From Sialis fuliginosa (taxonomy: Eukaryota; Arthropoda; Insecta; Megaloptera; Sialidae): DNA of 64,000 nucleotides. The stretch spans positions 1,364,001 through 1,428,000 of the forward strand of contig OY540820.1 in the NCBI GenBank assembly GCA_961205875.1, read 5' to 3'. Position numbers and translations under genes: made by a program. Shown here in pieces: positions 22,024-35,210 of the stretch (the first letter of the stretch is position 1; every line of letters begins with the position of its first letter). A model generated the notes under the pieces. That model did not search any database and was not told the DNA's origin. It saw only the letters and a list, made by a program, of their open reading frames with translations.

Positions 22024-24576
22024 TAATTTTCATATATCAATTTAGATTTAGCAGATAGTAAATTTAAAATTACAGATTTTGCAGCTTCTGATATCTCTGG
22101 TGGTACTTATGTTCTTTCTCAGTATCATCACTTATCCATCTTATATAATAGAATAACAAATTATGAAACACATTTTAATGAAAATAGAACTGTCAAAAAT
22201 TTTGTCCAAAGCAGAGTTGAATTTTAATATTAAAATAGCAAAATACAAAGTACATAAATTAATTATTATATTATATTATTGTTAATATTATATAATCAAT
22301 AGGGTTGTAGAAGAGACTAAAAAACATTCCCACTCGTGCGAAAAACTATCATTTTACACCCTAGTTACACAAATATATATATCAAATCGAGGCTCGTAAG
22401 TGTGTAAATTTTTAATTTTTTTCAATAAAAATTAGTACCGAATAAGTTATATGTATACTTAATAAAATGGCCTTCACCAGATCCTAAAATACTTAATTAT
22501 ACCTGTGAAACAAATCCCAAATATTGAAAATTTTTTTAACTGTCATAGTGGTTTTCCTCCTTATTGGATCAAAATAAACATTTATATTATTTTTTTTCCA
22601 CTTATTATACGATACATATTTTTTAATAAATTAATAAAATGAGGAGAAAAGGGTCCATATAAGTTAAGCGTCAGGGCCCTCGAAAAGTCTAAATTCACCT
22701 CTGGACATCCTGTATATAAAATATAAATAATTTGGTCAAGACATACACGGGTATAATCGGGTATATCCCATTTAAGGATTCCGAAGTACGTACTACGTGG
22801 ACTGTTTGGAGCCACAGGTGCATTTTTGATTAAGAAAATAATATAAAAATAGGGTCATATTCTTCTTATTGAGATACACATTTTGACACCCCACATGCCT
22901 AGATATGAAATTAAAAATAAACAAGCTTGGGTTGGGGTGAGACCCTTTTGGTCCACACAATCAATTTCCCAATACAGTATGATTATAAATACTTGAATAC
23001 TGATTATTTATTGTTTCCATATAGTTTACGTGAATATTTTTTGAATATGTATATAACAAATTTTAATGGAATTGGTCAGAAATAATACTCACCTTTGTAT
23101 TATGAATATTAGTTTTCTAATATCCTAATGTCAATAATATAACACACATTTTTAGAACAACTAATTTGACAATTTGAATTTTATTACATTTGTTTCCAAG
23201 GCAACATGAATTATAGAATTATTTATCTACTATATATAACGAAGTGTCCTCACTCACTGATAATCATTTTTTTGACCATTTCCACTCATCGGAGAACCTT
23301 GAAATTTGGTATATATATTCCTTGGGGGTAAAAAATAACAACTAGTGGGCCTTTTTTGAAAAAGTTCATAAATGGAGTGACAAGGGGCCCCCAATTTAAA
23401 AAAAAAAAAGTTAGAATTTTTTTATTATTTTTTTTATATTCCTTGGGTGATATAATATAAGGTTCAAATTTCAGATTTAAAAAAAAATGAAAAAAAAGGA
23501 AAAAAAAAGTTTTGATGTAAAAAAGTATCAAAACGAAAACCGATATTAGATTTTTTTAATTTTTTTCAAATACTTTGGTTAATTGGCAACCATGAACCCG
23601 TGTCTGATTTTTGAAAAAGATATGTTAAAGAGGAGAAAATAAATAAAATACGTTTACATATAATGCGCTTTAAGCATTTACTAAATTAATTGCAAATGTC
23701 GTAACTATGGATACATTATATTTTATTGATTATTTTTAAAAATTTTAAATGTCAGTGGCCATTTAAAATTTTGAAGTGAACAATAAAATATAACAAAAAA
23801 GAAATATAAAGAGCATAACGAACGAAAAAATATGCACAACTCTAATGTAATAAATAATTTAAATTTTCATAAATAAATTTGACAAAAAAATTGAAGACAA
23901 ACAATTACAGCATTCGGACACAATTCGACCAACATTCGGCGATAGATATGTGTTCCCGGTACAAATAAAAATTAAGTAGGTATATAATGACATTTTTTAA
24001 ATCTTAAGTCATTGAATTATCAATATTTTTACTTTCATAGGTATAGGTATTTTATTATATTTATTTGTAATCATAAATATCAGAAGAATTTATATAATTT
24101 CAAATTAACATTGTAATTTTAAATGATATTATTTTAATTGTTGTTTGAAACTGTATATCTGTCATCTTTACCCAATGTACTAACCTAAAATGTACATTTA
24201 CAAAATTAAAACAAGATGTTGATTTATTGCAAATTGTTACGAAAGCTTCATTCAATTGACAAGACCTATATTTGATTGTAATTAATTAATTAATTGTACA
24301 AAGGGTGTACGAGTATCTACAAGAGCTAATAATGTATTTATATAGACACATTGATAAATTTTTGAAAGACACGAGCAGAAAAACCAAAAATGAAATTATT
24401 TTTAATATTCATAAAATGTTCAAATCATGTAAGTACATGATGTAATACAATACATGTACCAGAAGTCATAAAATAATTTTTTGTCGTTGTCATATCAGAA
24501 ACAAATGTCATAATATGTATTTAGTATGCAATATATTTTCATACGACAAGAGTTGAAAACGCATCGTAAACAAATA
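22024..24576. other. No gene; repeat fragments
   Basis: Contains a fragment of MITE B (22815-22905), a piece of repeat R (23035-23225) and a low-complexity poly-A/T stretch around 23390-23560. The 77-, 81- and 86-codon ORFs on the minus strand have no motif and lie in repeat or low-complexity DNA. Confidence 0.5.
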
Positions 24577-24578
24577 TA

Positions 24579-24867
24579 CAGGTAATCCTCGACTTATAAT
24601 TGTCTTTGTCTCTTTCTTACATGCACATATTACATAAATGAAACAAACAGTTCCGGGAATTTCCCAAAAATGTAATTTATTATTATTTATGTAGATATTT
24701 TTGGGAACCCGCAACTGTTTGTTATGTATAGAAAATGCGATTCGCTTCACATCAAGGAAAACGTCCAAAGCAAAAATATGTACATATTGTACGTGTTAAC
24801 TTACAACTTATTCTATTTACGATCGATGTTTAGAAACCTATCTCGGTTGTAAGTCGAGGAATACCTG
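24579..24867. mobile_element. pogo/Tigger-type MITE (TA target)
   Basis: Ends CAGGTAATCCTCGACTTATAA and TTGTAAGTCGAGGAATACCTG are imperfect inverted repeats flanked by TA on both sides (24577-24578, 24868-24869). The TA target and CAG...CTG ends with a CCTCGACTTA block fit Tc1/mariner-pogo non-autonomous elements. No transposase. Confidence 0.8.
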
Positions 24868-24869
24868 TA

Positions 24870-26009
24870 CTACGATATATAACGTATGTCTTATCAGTTT
24901 AAGCGTAAAAAATATCAAAGTTAATATTCAATGTTTTTAAATGCTGCGAGAAGTTCAAACATGCTTGACTGATTTAAATTTACTTTTTTCCTTATTTTAT
25001 ATATTACTTACAAAATAACCAAGACGTTCCATTAAAATTTCAGGATTTGTGAAGTGTTCTGTCGTAGGAAAAGTTTAGGAAGCACTGTTCTACATCATAC
25101 TTCAATATCAACCAAATTGAGTTATTGAGGGTAAAAAATATATTGAAAAAACCTCATAGATAAACCATATTTAGTTTGTGCAATAAAGTTTTAACAGGTA
25201 CGATTTTTCTAAAATATCTTAAAATTAATAAAATTAAAATTGATAAAAGCCCAGCTCTAATGAATAAATAAGAAAGCACTCCGTCACAGCACTATATTAT
25301 TCCGTCGCGGGAAAGTACCTACCATATAGGCCAGTCAGGATCCACTCAGGGCTAGCTACGTCACTGGTTACGATACTATATTATTGTTGGTTACGATATT
25401 TCATAAAACAGATATCGGTGCTTAGAATACATTGTCTGGAGGAATACGATAAAAGTTTTAACAGATTTTTTAGCGGAAAAGAGAATTTTGTCGCTTATAT
25501 ATGAGATTTTTAGAATCGATAACTCAATTTCGCAAAAAGTGTATCTTACGATACTTTGCCTTGGAGGGGACGATATAGAAATAATTTAACCAGGTATGTT
25601 ATAATTTAGGTATATAAAAACATAGTACCTAGCCATGGAATACGGAATTTTATAATTTACGGTTTCAATATTTTATTTTATTAATTTAGGTTACTATGAT
25701 TATGTCTCTTTAAAATATTTTGTCGAACAATTAAATGATTTTTGACACATATTAACAATTAAATATTTTGAAATGCCTATATTGATTGAAAATTTAAATA
25801 TGAAGAAACATTTCACTTCTATGAAAGGTAAAATATCGAAATTAATTATTAGGTTTGGTGTAAATTTTTCGAAACACAATTTTTCGAATCACAATTTTTT
25901 GAATCAAAATTCTTCGAATGAACAATTTTTCGAAAAATTTAAGTTTTATTGTTCAAATTTTAATTAGTTAATAAAATATTAAGTAAAGTAATATTTGGAC
26001 ATTTTACGA
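24870..26009. other. No gene; short tandem repeat near the end
   Basis: At about 25866-25935 a 14-15 base motif (ACAATTTTTCGAAT) is repeated four to five times with changes; it creates the Asn/Phe-rich ORF 25773-25967, which is not a gene. A transposon end (AGCTACGTCACTG) lies at about 25354. Confidence 0.5.
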
Positions 26010-26925
26010 TATCCATACTAATATTATAAATGCGAAAGTGTGTTTGTCTGTCTGTTTTCTGTTTGTTACCTTTTCACGGCTAAACCGCTTTACCGATTTT
26101 GATGAAATTTGGCAGTGAGATAGCTTGCATCCCGAGGACGGACATAGGCTATTTCGTATCTTAAAAATTCAACCCCTAAGAAATTGCAAGGGGGTGGAAA
26201 TTTTTTAATTTTTTTTAGTAATTATTATTTTACCCCCCGATACATATGAAGGGTTGTAAGTGGTTTTATTCGATCCGGCGGGAAAAATACCACGGGGGCG
26301 TAGGTTTTAGGGGGCAAAACAACCCTCTATCTCGCATAGGAGCCGAGATATTTACGATTTTGTATAATGAAAGAAAACTAAAAATAAGAAAAATTTTATA
26401 TTTTACCCCCTGTCACATATGAAGAGTTGTAATTGATTACATTCGATCTGGCGGGCAAAAATACTACGGAAGAGGGATTATTAGGGGGACAAAACAACCC
26501 CTTATCTTACATAGGAGTCGCGACTTATATTATAAATGCGAAAGTGTATCTCTCAGTCTGTCTATTTGTTACCTGTTCACGACTAAACTGCTTTACCGAT
26601 TTTGATGAAATTTGGCAGTGAGATGGCTTACATCCCGAGGACGGATTAAGGCTATTTCGTATCTCGAAAATTCAACCCCTAAGGAATTGCAAGGGAGAGG
26701 AAAATTTTTAATTTTTTTACGTGGTTTTATTCGATCCAGCGGGAAAAATACCACGGGGGCGGGGGTTTTAGGGCGGAAAAACCCCTCTATCTCGCATAGG
26801 AGCCGACACATTTACGATTTTGTATAATTAAAGAAAACTAAAAATAAGATAAATTTAATATTTTACCCCCTGTCACATATGAAGGGTTTCGAAATCCACG
26901 CGAGCGAAGTCGCGGGTAGCAGCTA
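26010..26925 (-). repeat. Dispersed repeat A, copy 3, reversed
   Basis: The reverse complement begins near 26925 with GCTACCCGCGACTTCGCTCG and contains the same blocks. A second TTATAATATAAG tail at about 26525 shows that this copy is a tandem pair or internally duplicated. Four short ORFs here are by-products. Confidence 0.75.
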
Positions 26926-27134
26926 GTTAGTATTTAAAATTCAAATTTTGAGGGTGGTTTTCGCCTTTCACCCCTTCTATGGCTGTTTAGGCACGTATAA
27001 CAATAAAAATACTGAAATACATTTTTCATTATTTGTATTGTAGAATATTTATGCTATGTTTCAAGTAAATCCGACCAAAAAAAAACTTTACACCCCTTTT
27101 TAACCCCTTAGGGGTTTAATTTTGAAAAATTCTT

Positions 27135-27622
27135 TCTTTCAGATCTTAATCACGTCAAGACGCTTTCGTATTAAATTTCCTACAATATGGGTCTACAACG
27201 TCTGTTGTTTAATATTACCTTACAAAGATTTATCTCAATTTATTTTAAAAATTCGTGTTTTGTTTTTCTAAATTGATATTTGCTTGGACATATTAAATGT
27301 CATTTTGACGTTTTAAATGTCATTTTGGAGTTTTAAATGTCATTTTAGCGTTTTAAATGTCATTTTGACGTTTGCATGAATTTAGATTTAGATTGAAAGT
27401 GTCAAAAAATTAAAAATATACAAAAACATAATCAGGTGCGTTTTATGAAAAATTTCTAACTAATATTTTTTAGTAAAATTGTATAAAAATTAAATGGTTA
27501 ACCAATTCCAGGCAATTTATTTATCTAAATACTATCGGTTTTTATTTAAATTGTTCAATAATTAACTACCTTTGGTGAATTTAGCACGAGGAAGCACTGT
27601 GCATTTACTTGGCAGATATTTT
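27135..27622 (+). repeat. Partial copy of dispersed repeat S, with a 22-bp tandem array
   Basis: Matches 59830-60235 and, reversed, 61720-62060: GGGTCTACAACGTCTGTTGT, AATTCGTGTTTTGTTTTT, TTTAGCACGAGGAAGCACTG. At 27293-27372 a 22-bp unit (TTTTAAATGTCATTTTGACG core) is repeated about four times; the other copies have one or two units. Confidence 0.7.
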
Positions 27623-27725
27623 TTACATAGCTTTAGCTCCTTAACACCCCCCTGAAAAATTATTTTTGAACGAATTTGTACATCTTTTACTAGAGGGACA
27701 TGTTCAGTAACAATTTCAAGCTAAG

Positions 27726-30361
27726 GTAACGGCACCGGTCTTGGCAAGCACCCCAGTAATGGCAAATGTTTAATTAAATGTCCTGAATTTGAAATATGTG
27801 ATGATATTTGATTATAATCATTTCTGAATATTAATCTATGTATATTTAACTGTCTTACAGCGTGATTTGATGACAATCGGTCAATAGGTGTCAAAATGGT
27901 GGACATTTAAACATCGCGGATCAGTCGAAATTTACGTAGTGTGTATTTTCTTATGTAAATGATTAGTGGAGCGAGTTTGATTATTAGTGATTTTTATGCT
28001 GCTAAAATTTTTTTTTTGAAGTGAAATTAATATATTTCATTCTTGAACATATCTTAAAGATAAGGTCACCACTAAATTTAATTTTATTGTTCTAGAAGGG
28101 GTTTTGTGTTCAATAACCATTACTGGGTATTCATTTTTCACTAATACCCAGTAGTGGCAGCGATGTTTTCAAATGTAGTTTTCATTACTAGGTGTGAAAA
28201 ATGTTAAGCAGGCGGGTTGAAATTATTAATATATAGTGAATTATAATTCTAAAGATAAATTTGCAATTAACATATTCAAATTAGGTCAGGTAAGTATTAA
28301 GGAAAATTTACGATTGATATTATTTTATGCAAAAATATATAAAAACATAAAGTCAAATTTAAAGTAATTGTTATGTTTGTTTGAATTGTTTAATGTACAA
28401 AAAGTATTGAATAATTAAGGCAGATCCGTATTAAGGAAGTAATTTAAATAATATTTTCTAAAAAACTATATTCTATAGTTATAAGGTAAAAAAATAGTTG
28501 TTATATTGACAGTATTTGAATAAATTATAATATTGAAAATTTAGAGCAGGCCCGTATTAACGAAAATTTATAATATTTTATATTTAAAATATACAAAAAT
28601 TTTAAAAGAAAAACTCAGACAGTTATGTTGATATAATTTAAATAAAATATAGAACTGTGCAGTTTAGGCAGGCCTGTATTAACGAAAATTTACAAATGAT
28701 TTTTATCGTAAAAAATACAAAAAAAGAAAAATTAATGATAGTTATGTTGGACGTACCCGCTTCGCTCGCGTTGTATAATTTTTTATACTTATTAACAGTA
28801 GAAATAATATTATTTTAAGATAGATATTGAAATATAATTTTTTTTATATTTTTTGCTTTTTATTCATTATTAGATACTGGCATAACATATGTGATGTGAA
28901 TTCATCATCAGAAGAAAGTGTGGTTAACATAAAGACGACTGTTAATTAACTTGCTTACTATAAATATATAATTTATAAATTTTTATAATTAATTGTTAGT
29001 TAAATACTTGCTTATTATTTGTGATTTATAATTTGTTAATTAAAAAAAATTTAATTGTGTAACTATCACACATGTGTTTTACTAAAGCATCTGCACAAAT
29101 TATATTAGATAATATTAATTGTATATTTTTCTTAATACGCCCCTGACTCAAAAATCACAATATAACAACTGCGGATGGTAAACATGTTCATGTTTATATA
29201 ATTTTTATGAAAAAATATTCATTATAATTTTTTTTAATACGTGCCTGACTAAAATATTAATATATACATTTTTGGTACATCAATGCTATAACGGTTTCAT
29301 TTTTATACAATTTTTATTAAAAAATATTAATTATAAATTCTTTTTAATACGTGCCTGGCTTAAATATACAATATGCATTATTGGTTTAGTTACATCAAAG
29401 TCATAACTACCATTACTTAATATTTTCATTTTTATAGAATTTTTATCAGAAAATTTTCTAATTATAAATTGTTCTTAATACGTAGCTGACTAAAATATTC
29501 ATATATACATTTTCAGTTTAACTACATCAATGTCATAACTGTCATTGCTTAATTGTTTCATTTTTATATAGTTTTCATTGGAAAATATTAATTATGAATT
29601 CTTCTTAATACGTACCTGACTAAAATATTCATATATACATTTTCGTATTGACTACATTAATTCCATAACTTATTACTAAATGGTTTCGTTTTATACAGTT
29701 TTTATTGGAAAAATTAATTTTAAATTCTATTTAATACGTGCCTGGCTTAAATATTCAATATACATTATAAGTTTAATTACATAGATATAGCAACTTCCAT
29801 TGGTTAACATTTTCATTTTTAAACAAATTTTATGAGAAAATACTAATTGTAGGTAAATTCTTCTTAATACGTGCTTGGCTTAAATATTCAATAACATTAT
29901 CGGTTTAATTACATCGATATCAAAAGTTCCATTGCTTAGTATTTAATTACTTATGATTTATTATTAAATATTAACTATAAATTTTACTTAATACGACCCT
30001 GCTCTAATTAAAAATGTAATCTATTTACTTATTTATTTATTGTATGACATTTCATGATATTTACCTTTAGTTTAAAAAAAAAAAAAATTATAACAAAGTA
30101 CTAGAAATATCATTTTGCCATCACTGGGTTGCCATAACTGGTTTTACCTCTGCCACTACTGGAGAAAAAACATGATCAAAATAAAAGGCTATAATTTAAA
30201 GAAAAAAACTATATTTGCGGATTTTGGTAATGAAATTGATTAAATAAAGAGTTACTTGTTTTATTAGTAACATGAGTTCATGAAAATTACAAAAAACAAG
30301 TTCATTAATCCAAAAAAACTGAAAACTTGCTCTTATAGTGGCCACCACTGATGCCTTTACC
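27726..30361 (-). mobile_element. Foldback-type element with two opposed subrepeat arrays
   Basis: Ends GGTAACGGCACCGGTCTTGG and GCCACCACTGATGCCTTTACC. On the left, a CAGGCCCGTATTAA motif recurs at about 28284, 28420, 28546 and 28666. On the right, its complement TTAATACGTGCCTG recurs at about 29134, 29231, 29342, 29472, 29604, 29728, 29862 and 29985. The spacing is ~100-135 bases in both arrays. Inner ends match the short MITE at 7345-7822. No transposase is visible. Long inverted arrays of subterminal repeats recall Drosophila FB/Galileo-type foldback elements; that is an analogy, not an assignment. Confidence 0.75.
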
Positions 30362-30879
30362 TTACTAGTTTATATAGTTTACGAGATATTTAGCTTTGTG
30401 TGAAAAGGACGGACGGGCGGACGACAAAGTGAGATTAATAGGGTTACTTCGGAACCCTTAAAATCAGAATCGCCTAGGCCAGAACTGATAAGATAACTAA
30501 TACTTTGAAAAAACTTTATATCCGTGATAAGAGAATTTATTTTACTAGTAAAAAAAACACACCAACACAAAACCTGGCCAGCCGCAGATTATGATTGAAT
30601 GCTATGATACTTTGTCACATATCGGTTGACCTTTTGAGTTTATTACATGATAAATATGTTAAGAGGGTAAGCATACACGATCTATCAAATGTTTCACCCA
30701 TTTTGAGGTGAAGTGTAAAAAAATATCATAAAAATGGATTCATTCCTTCTTGACAGATGTAATTTGCGAAGGTATAAAATAAACAAGCTACTTTTATAGC
30801 CGCGTCAAATAAGTTACAAAACTTCAGTTCTCTCTTTCTCTATTCTTTTCTCCCTTGCTTTGATTTTACTTCCATGTTC
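30362..30879. other. No gene seen
   Basis: AT-rich DNA with only spurious short ORFs (30379-30570). Confidence 0.4.
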
Positions 30880-31443
30880 TGAAAGAAATGGAAGTATTGT
30901 AATACCATCGAAAAATCGTGTCTGAGATAACGACAGATTCTGATTGTACTAACTTCAAAACTTAAATAAAAGTTAATTTCCGCATGGCGGCTGTGCGTGT
31001 GTGTCTGTGTGTCTGGATGTAGAATTTTCTTTCGTTCACGATAACTACTGTAAAAATGCACCGATCTAAATTATTTTTGGGGAAAATGTTTGTCTCAGTG
31101 AGTACTCCAGACCTATTGATTTTGGTGCTAATCGGATTAGGGGTTTTGGAACTATTCGAAATTTTGTAACTTTTTTCGTCTAAAAAGTGAACATTGCAAG
31201 TATTATTTTACTAATTTGATAATTTGCAGTTCAATTGAATCTAAGCGACGTTTAATATTTGTACGTGCCTAAAAAGCCATTGAAGGGGTGAAAAAAACCC
31301 TCAAAATTTGAATTTTAAATACTAATTAATACGTCATAAATTCATGTTGCCTTGGAAACAAATGCAACTAAATTCAAATCGTCCAACTGATTTGATGAAA
31401 ACTAATATTTATATACAAATGGCAATAACTGCTGTAACCGTCG
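30880..31443 (-). repeat. Dispersed repeat R, left piece of a copy split by two insertions
   Basis: The reverse complement of the 6210-6952 type. It stops at CGTCG (31439-31443), resumes for a few bases at 35484-35495 and continues at 41051 with ATATATGTTTTTTT. The interrupted copy therefore spans 30880-41160 with two large insertions. Confidence 0.8.
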
Positions 31444-31712
31444 CACAGTGGGTCTAAATCACACTTTTTTGCGCGAAATTTCGCTTCAAGCCAATTTTCA
31501 ACCAATTTTAATGAAGTCAATGGCATTTGAAAGGTAAATAGTTGTAGTTTCTGAAAATTACCCCAAGAATAGTCAATTCACCCTCTTAATTATTCTTTCA
31601 TCCCCTTAAATCTGAAAAATCGATTAAACGATAAATTCATAATTAATAAATCGAATAAGATAATATATTCTGCACAAATATAAATATTTATTTGTTAGTA
31701 CTATTATATAGT

Positions 31713-33362
31713 ATGTGTAAACATGTGTGAACATATTTAAATATATACAGGGTGAGTCATAAGTTCGTATTTCTTCGATATCTCCTCTGTTAATAATTAG
31801 AGAAAAATTTTAATTTTGTATGATATTATAAGTAATAATAAACATCTAAACTTATATTAAAATATATAGTGTGACCCCGAAAAAGGTGTATCATTACAGG
31901 GTGAGTTGATAATGCGTGTCTCTTCGATATTCCTCTCTTTTACAAAATATAGAAAAAATTCAAATTTTAGATAATATTACAAGTAAAAATGTACATTATA
32001 AGAATGTATTGAAATATACAGTGTGGCCCCGAAATAAGGTGTATCACAAATATAATGTATTTTTAAATGAGATGATCAATTTATTTCTACCTTATGTAAC
32101 TATTGTTTAGAAGATCTATACAGTGGTACAATATTTTTTTAAAACATTGAGGGGAAGGGATAAGATATAATTATGTTTCTTAGTTGACGTTTTCAAACAT
32201 TGTTTTGAAAAATCATTTTCGTTTTGGTGTGGCATTAGTTTAACCTAGACACCACTAATACACCAGTAATCCATTAGAAATTTGTTTTATACAAGGTGCC
32301 CCTAAAAAAACTACAATTATTCAAAAATTATATGTGACAAAACTATTTTTTAATGGAACAAAATATTTTTTTGTCATTAAGTATGTAATATTCGGTACAC
32401 TGCAAATTTTCACGGCAGGTAAATCCTGCACTTAAAATAAATAAATATACTTAAAACGCTTATTACTTACATTAAATGAAACATTTATGAAAAAAAAATT
32501 TATGCTTAAAAATAAACACTTCGTATCTTAAAAAAATTTTCTCTAAACTTGCAGGATTTAGATTAATTTTTTTGAAAAAACTTTAAAAATCTCTATTGAA
32601 TTAAAAACATATAAAAGGTCCTTTAAAAATATCAAACAAAAATTGTTTTGTTTAGTTTAAACAACAATTGTGCAATATGAAATATGTTTATCTTAAAATT
32701 GACCTCCCAATGCCCTTGAAGCCCTTCATTAAACATAAATAAATAATTTTTGATTATTTCCAGTTTTTTCAGAGGCACCTTGTATAAAACAAATTTCTAA
32801 TGGATTACTGATGTATTAGTGGTGTCTAGGTTAAACTAATGCCACACCAAAACGAAAATGATTTTTCAAAACAATGTTTGAAAACGTCAACTAAGAAACA
32901 AAATTATATCTTACCCCTTCCCCTCAATGTTTTTAAAAAATATTGTACCACTGTATAGATCTTCTAAACAATAGTTACATAAGGTAGAAATAAATTGGTC
33001 ATCTCATTTAAAAATACATTATATTTGTGATACACCTTATTTCGGGGCCACACTGTATATTTCAATACATTCTTATAATGTACATTTTTACTTGTAATAT
33101 TATCTAAAATTTGAATGTTTTCTATATTTTGTAAAAGAGAGGAGATATCGAAGAGACACGCATTATCAACTCACCCTGAAATGATACACCTTTTTCGGGG
33201 TCACACTATATATTTTAATATAAGTTTAGATGTGTATTATTACTTATAATATCATACAAAATTAAAATTTTTCTCTAATTATTAACAGAGGAGATATCGA
33301 AGAAATACGAACTTATGACTCACCCTGTATATATTTAAATATGTTCACACATGTTTACACAT
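31713..33362. repeat. Nested inverted-repeat element 1
   Basis: About 620 bases (31713-32330) are repeated inverted at 32740-33362, beginning ATGTGTAAACATGTGTGAAC. Each arm holds two related GGGTGAGT...TTCGATAT subrepeats. It lies inside the Transib-like element. A 64-codon ORF at 31916-32110 is part of the arm and is not supported as a gene. Confidence 0.85.
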
Positions 33363-33368
33363 GCTATT

Positions 33369-35210
33369 AGATCTGGAGGCAGCGACCAAAATTTTGGCAT
33401 CATAGCAGCCCGCAAAATTTGTTATGAAATTTGTTAACTTATTGTAGTTATACATGAAAAGTAAATTGTCAGTCATAAAATACGTTGCGTTAACCCTTGA
33501 TGGGCTGTCAAAGTTGTCAAGTTTTTGACCTTGGGTGACTCATAGCAAATCTGGCAGACAGATGCTTTTTGATAAATACGTGTTCCCCAGATCAAGGAAA
33601 TATAGTTTTCTGACGCCTCCGGCGCTGTTTAAGTGTATTAGAGCGAATTAAAAAAAAAAAAATGATGCCAAAAAAAAAACTTTTAGCAGCCCGTCAGATA
33701 TTTAAGATTTAGGTTGATTTGATTATTACAAAAATAGAAAAATGTATATCTGACGTTTTCATCGCTGCGTTTTTAATCTATAGCGAGACAAAGATGTTTA
33801 AAAAAAAGAGGCAACGAACTTTTAGCAGCCCGTCAGATATGCATACCATCTTGTAGAATAATGCTCCCTTATGCAAAAAATATATATATCTGACGCTTGA
33901 AGTGCTGCGTTTGATTAGGAGAGCCCGTCAGGCAATCCCGTATACCGGGTTTCCAGCGGATTATTTCCAAAATAACGAATTTTTAGAAAAAATGTTTCAG
34001 ATAAAAGTTTCATGGTTTTGAGAGAGCTAAATATTGACATTATGGGTTGACCTTGAAAAAGTCACCTTGATGAGTTCCCAGGTTCATCTTTTTTTTTCAA
34101 ATCTAAATCTATATTTTTTGTTGCAGATTCCTAATTTAAGAAATAAAATAAACAACTTTTGCTTGAAACATTTTTCTGAAAATGTTGTATGATAAGGATC
34201 AAACCAAAGAGACATTTACGAATTTTCCATATTTTTTTACTTGATAATTACTAATTTTTAAAAATAATCGCAAGTGCTTAGATTTAAGCATAGATTCTCA
34301 CATTATTTTAATTTGTAATTCAATATTTTTATTAATTAAACCAACTACTGTTGTTTTATTTTGCTCATAAAGGTTTATGAAAAAATTAACATGAATGTAA
34401 AATAAGATGAAATAATTTTTAGTATAGCTCATATAAAATAAAAAATATTTTTAAACCCGTAAGTAGCTGCCCCAACTCGGGCGTCTTAAGTTGGGGTGCA
34501 AGAGGTGCACGGCGACAGAACCTAGGGGGCGGTAGCTTGATTTTTTTAAATTGTGTGTTTTTTTTAATAAATAGTAATAATAATAAAAATAAATAAATAA
34601 ATACATTCATTAATTTATTATTTTCTTACATGTTTAAAACAATTAAGGCGTCAGATGGTTATAAAAAAATAATGCAACTATTAGGGCGTCAGATATTATT
34701 ATTTTCATGTTCAGGAAACATAAATCTATCGATTAAAAAAGATTTTTAACGGGCGGCTATAATTACATCGGCCATTTTTTTTTACATATTTAGATTGTTA
34801 TAAAAAAATAATGCAACTATTAGGGCGTCAGATACTATTATTTTTATGTTCAGGAAACATAAATCTGTCGATTAAAAAAGATTTTTAACGGGCGGCTATA
34901 ATTACATCGGCCATTTTTTTCTTACATGTTTAGATTGTTATAAAAAAATAATGCAACTATTAAGGCGTCAGATATTTATATGGCGATTAATAAAATAACA
35001 AAATTAACAAATTTTATAAATATCTGACGGGGCAGCTATAAATTTTTCGGCTATTTTTTTTTACATAACTGACGGGCTGTCCTATCTAAAGGCAGCGTCC
35101 TAGGATCATGGGACCCATTTAGTTGAGTTCTCTATATCCCAATTAACAAATTTCAAAAAAAAAATTGCGGGCTGCTATGATGCCCAAATTTGGTCGCTGC
35201 CTCCAGATCT
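33369..35210. repeat. Nested inverted-repeat element 2 with CGTCAGATAT subrepeats
   Basis: Ends AGATCTGGAGGCAGCGACC and its complement, about 55 bp. The left half carries repeated AGCAGCCCGTCAGATAT. The right half carries GGGCGTCAGATA in a ~140-bp direct tandem array (about 34640-34980, two and a half units, nearly identical). This is the same architecture as the 27.7 kb element: ends plus arrays. Confidence 0.8.

Noticed and set aside
27293-27372. Four 22-bp direct repeats considered as a CRISPR-like array
   Set aside because: Units are contiguous without unique spacers and belong to an insect dispersed repeat.
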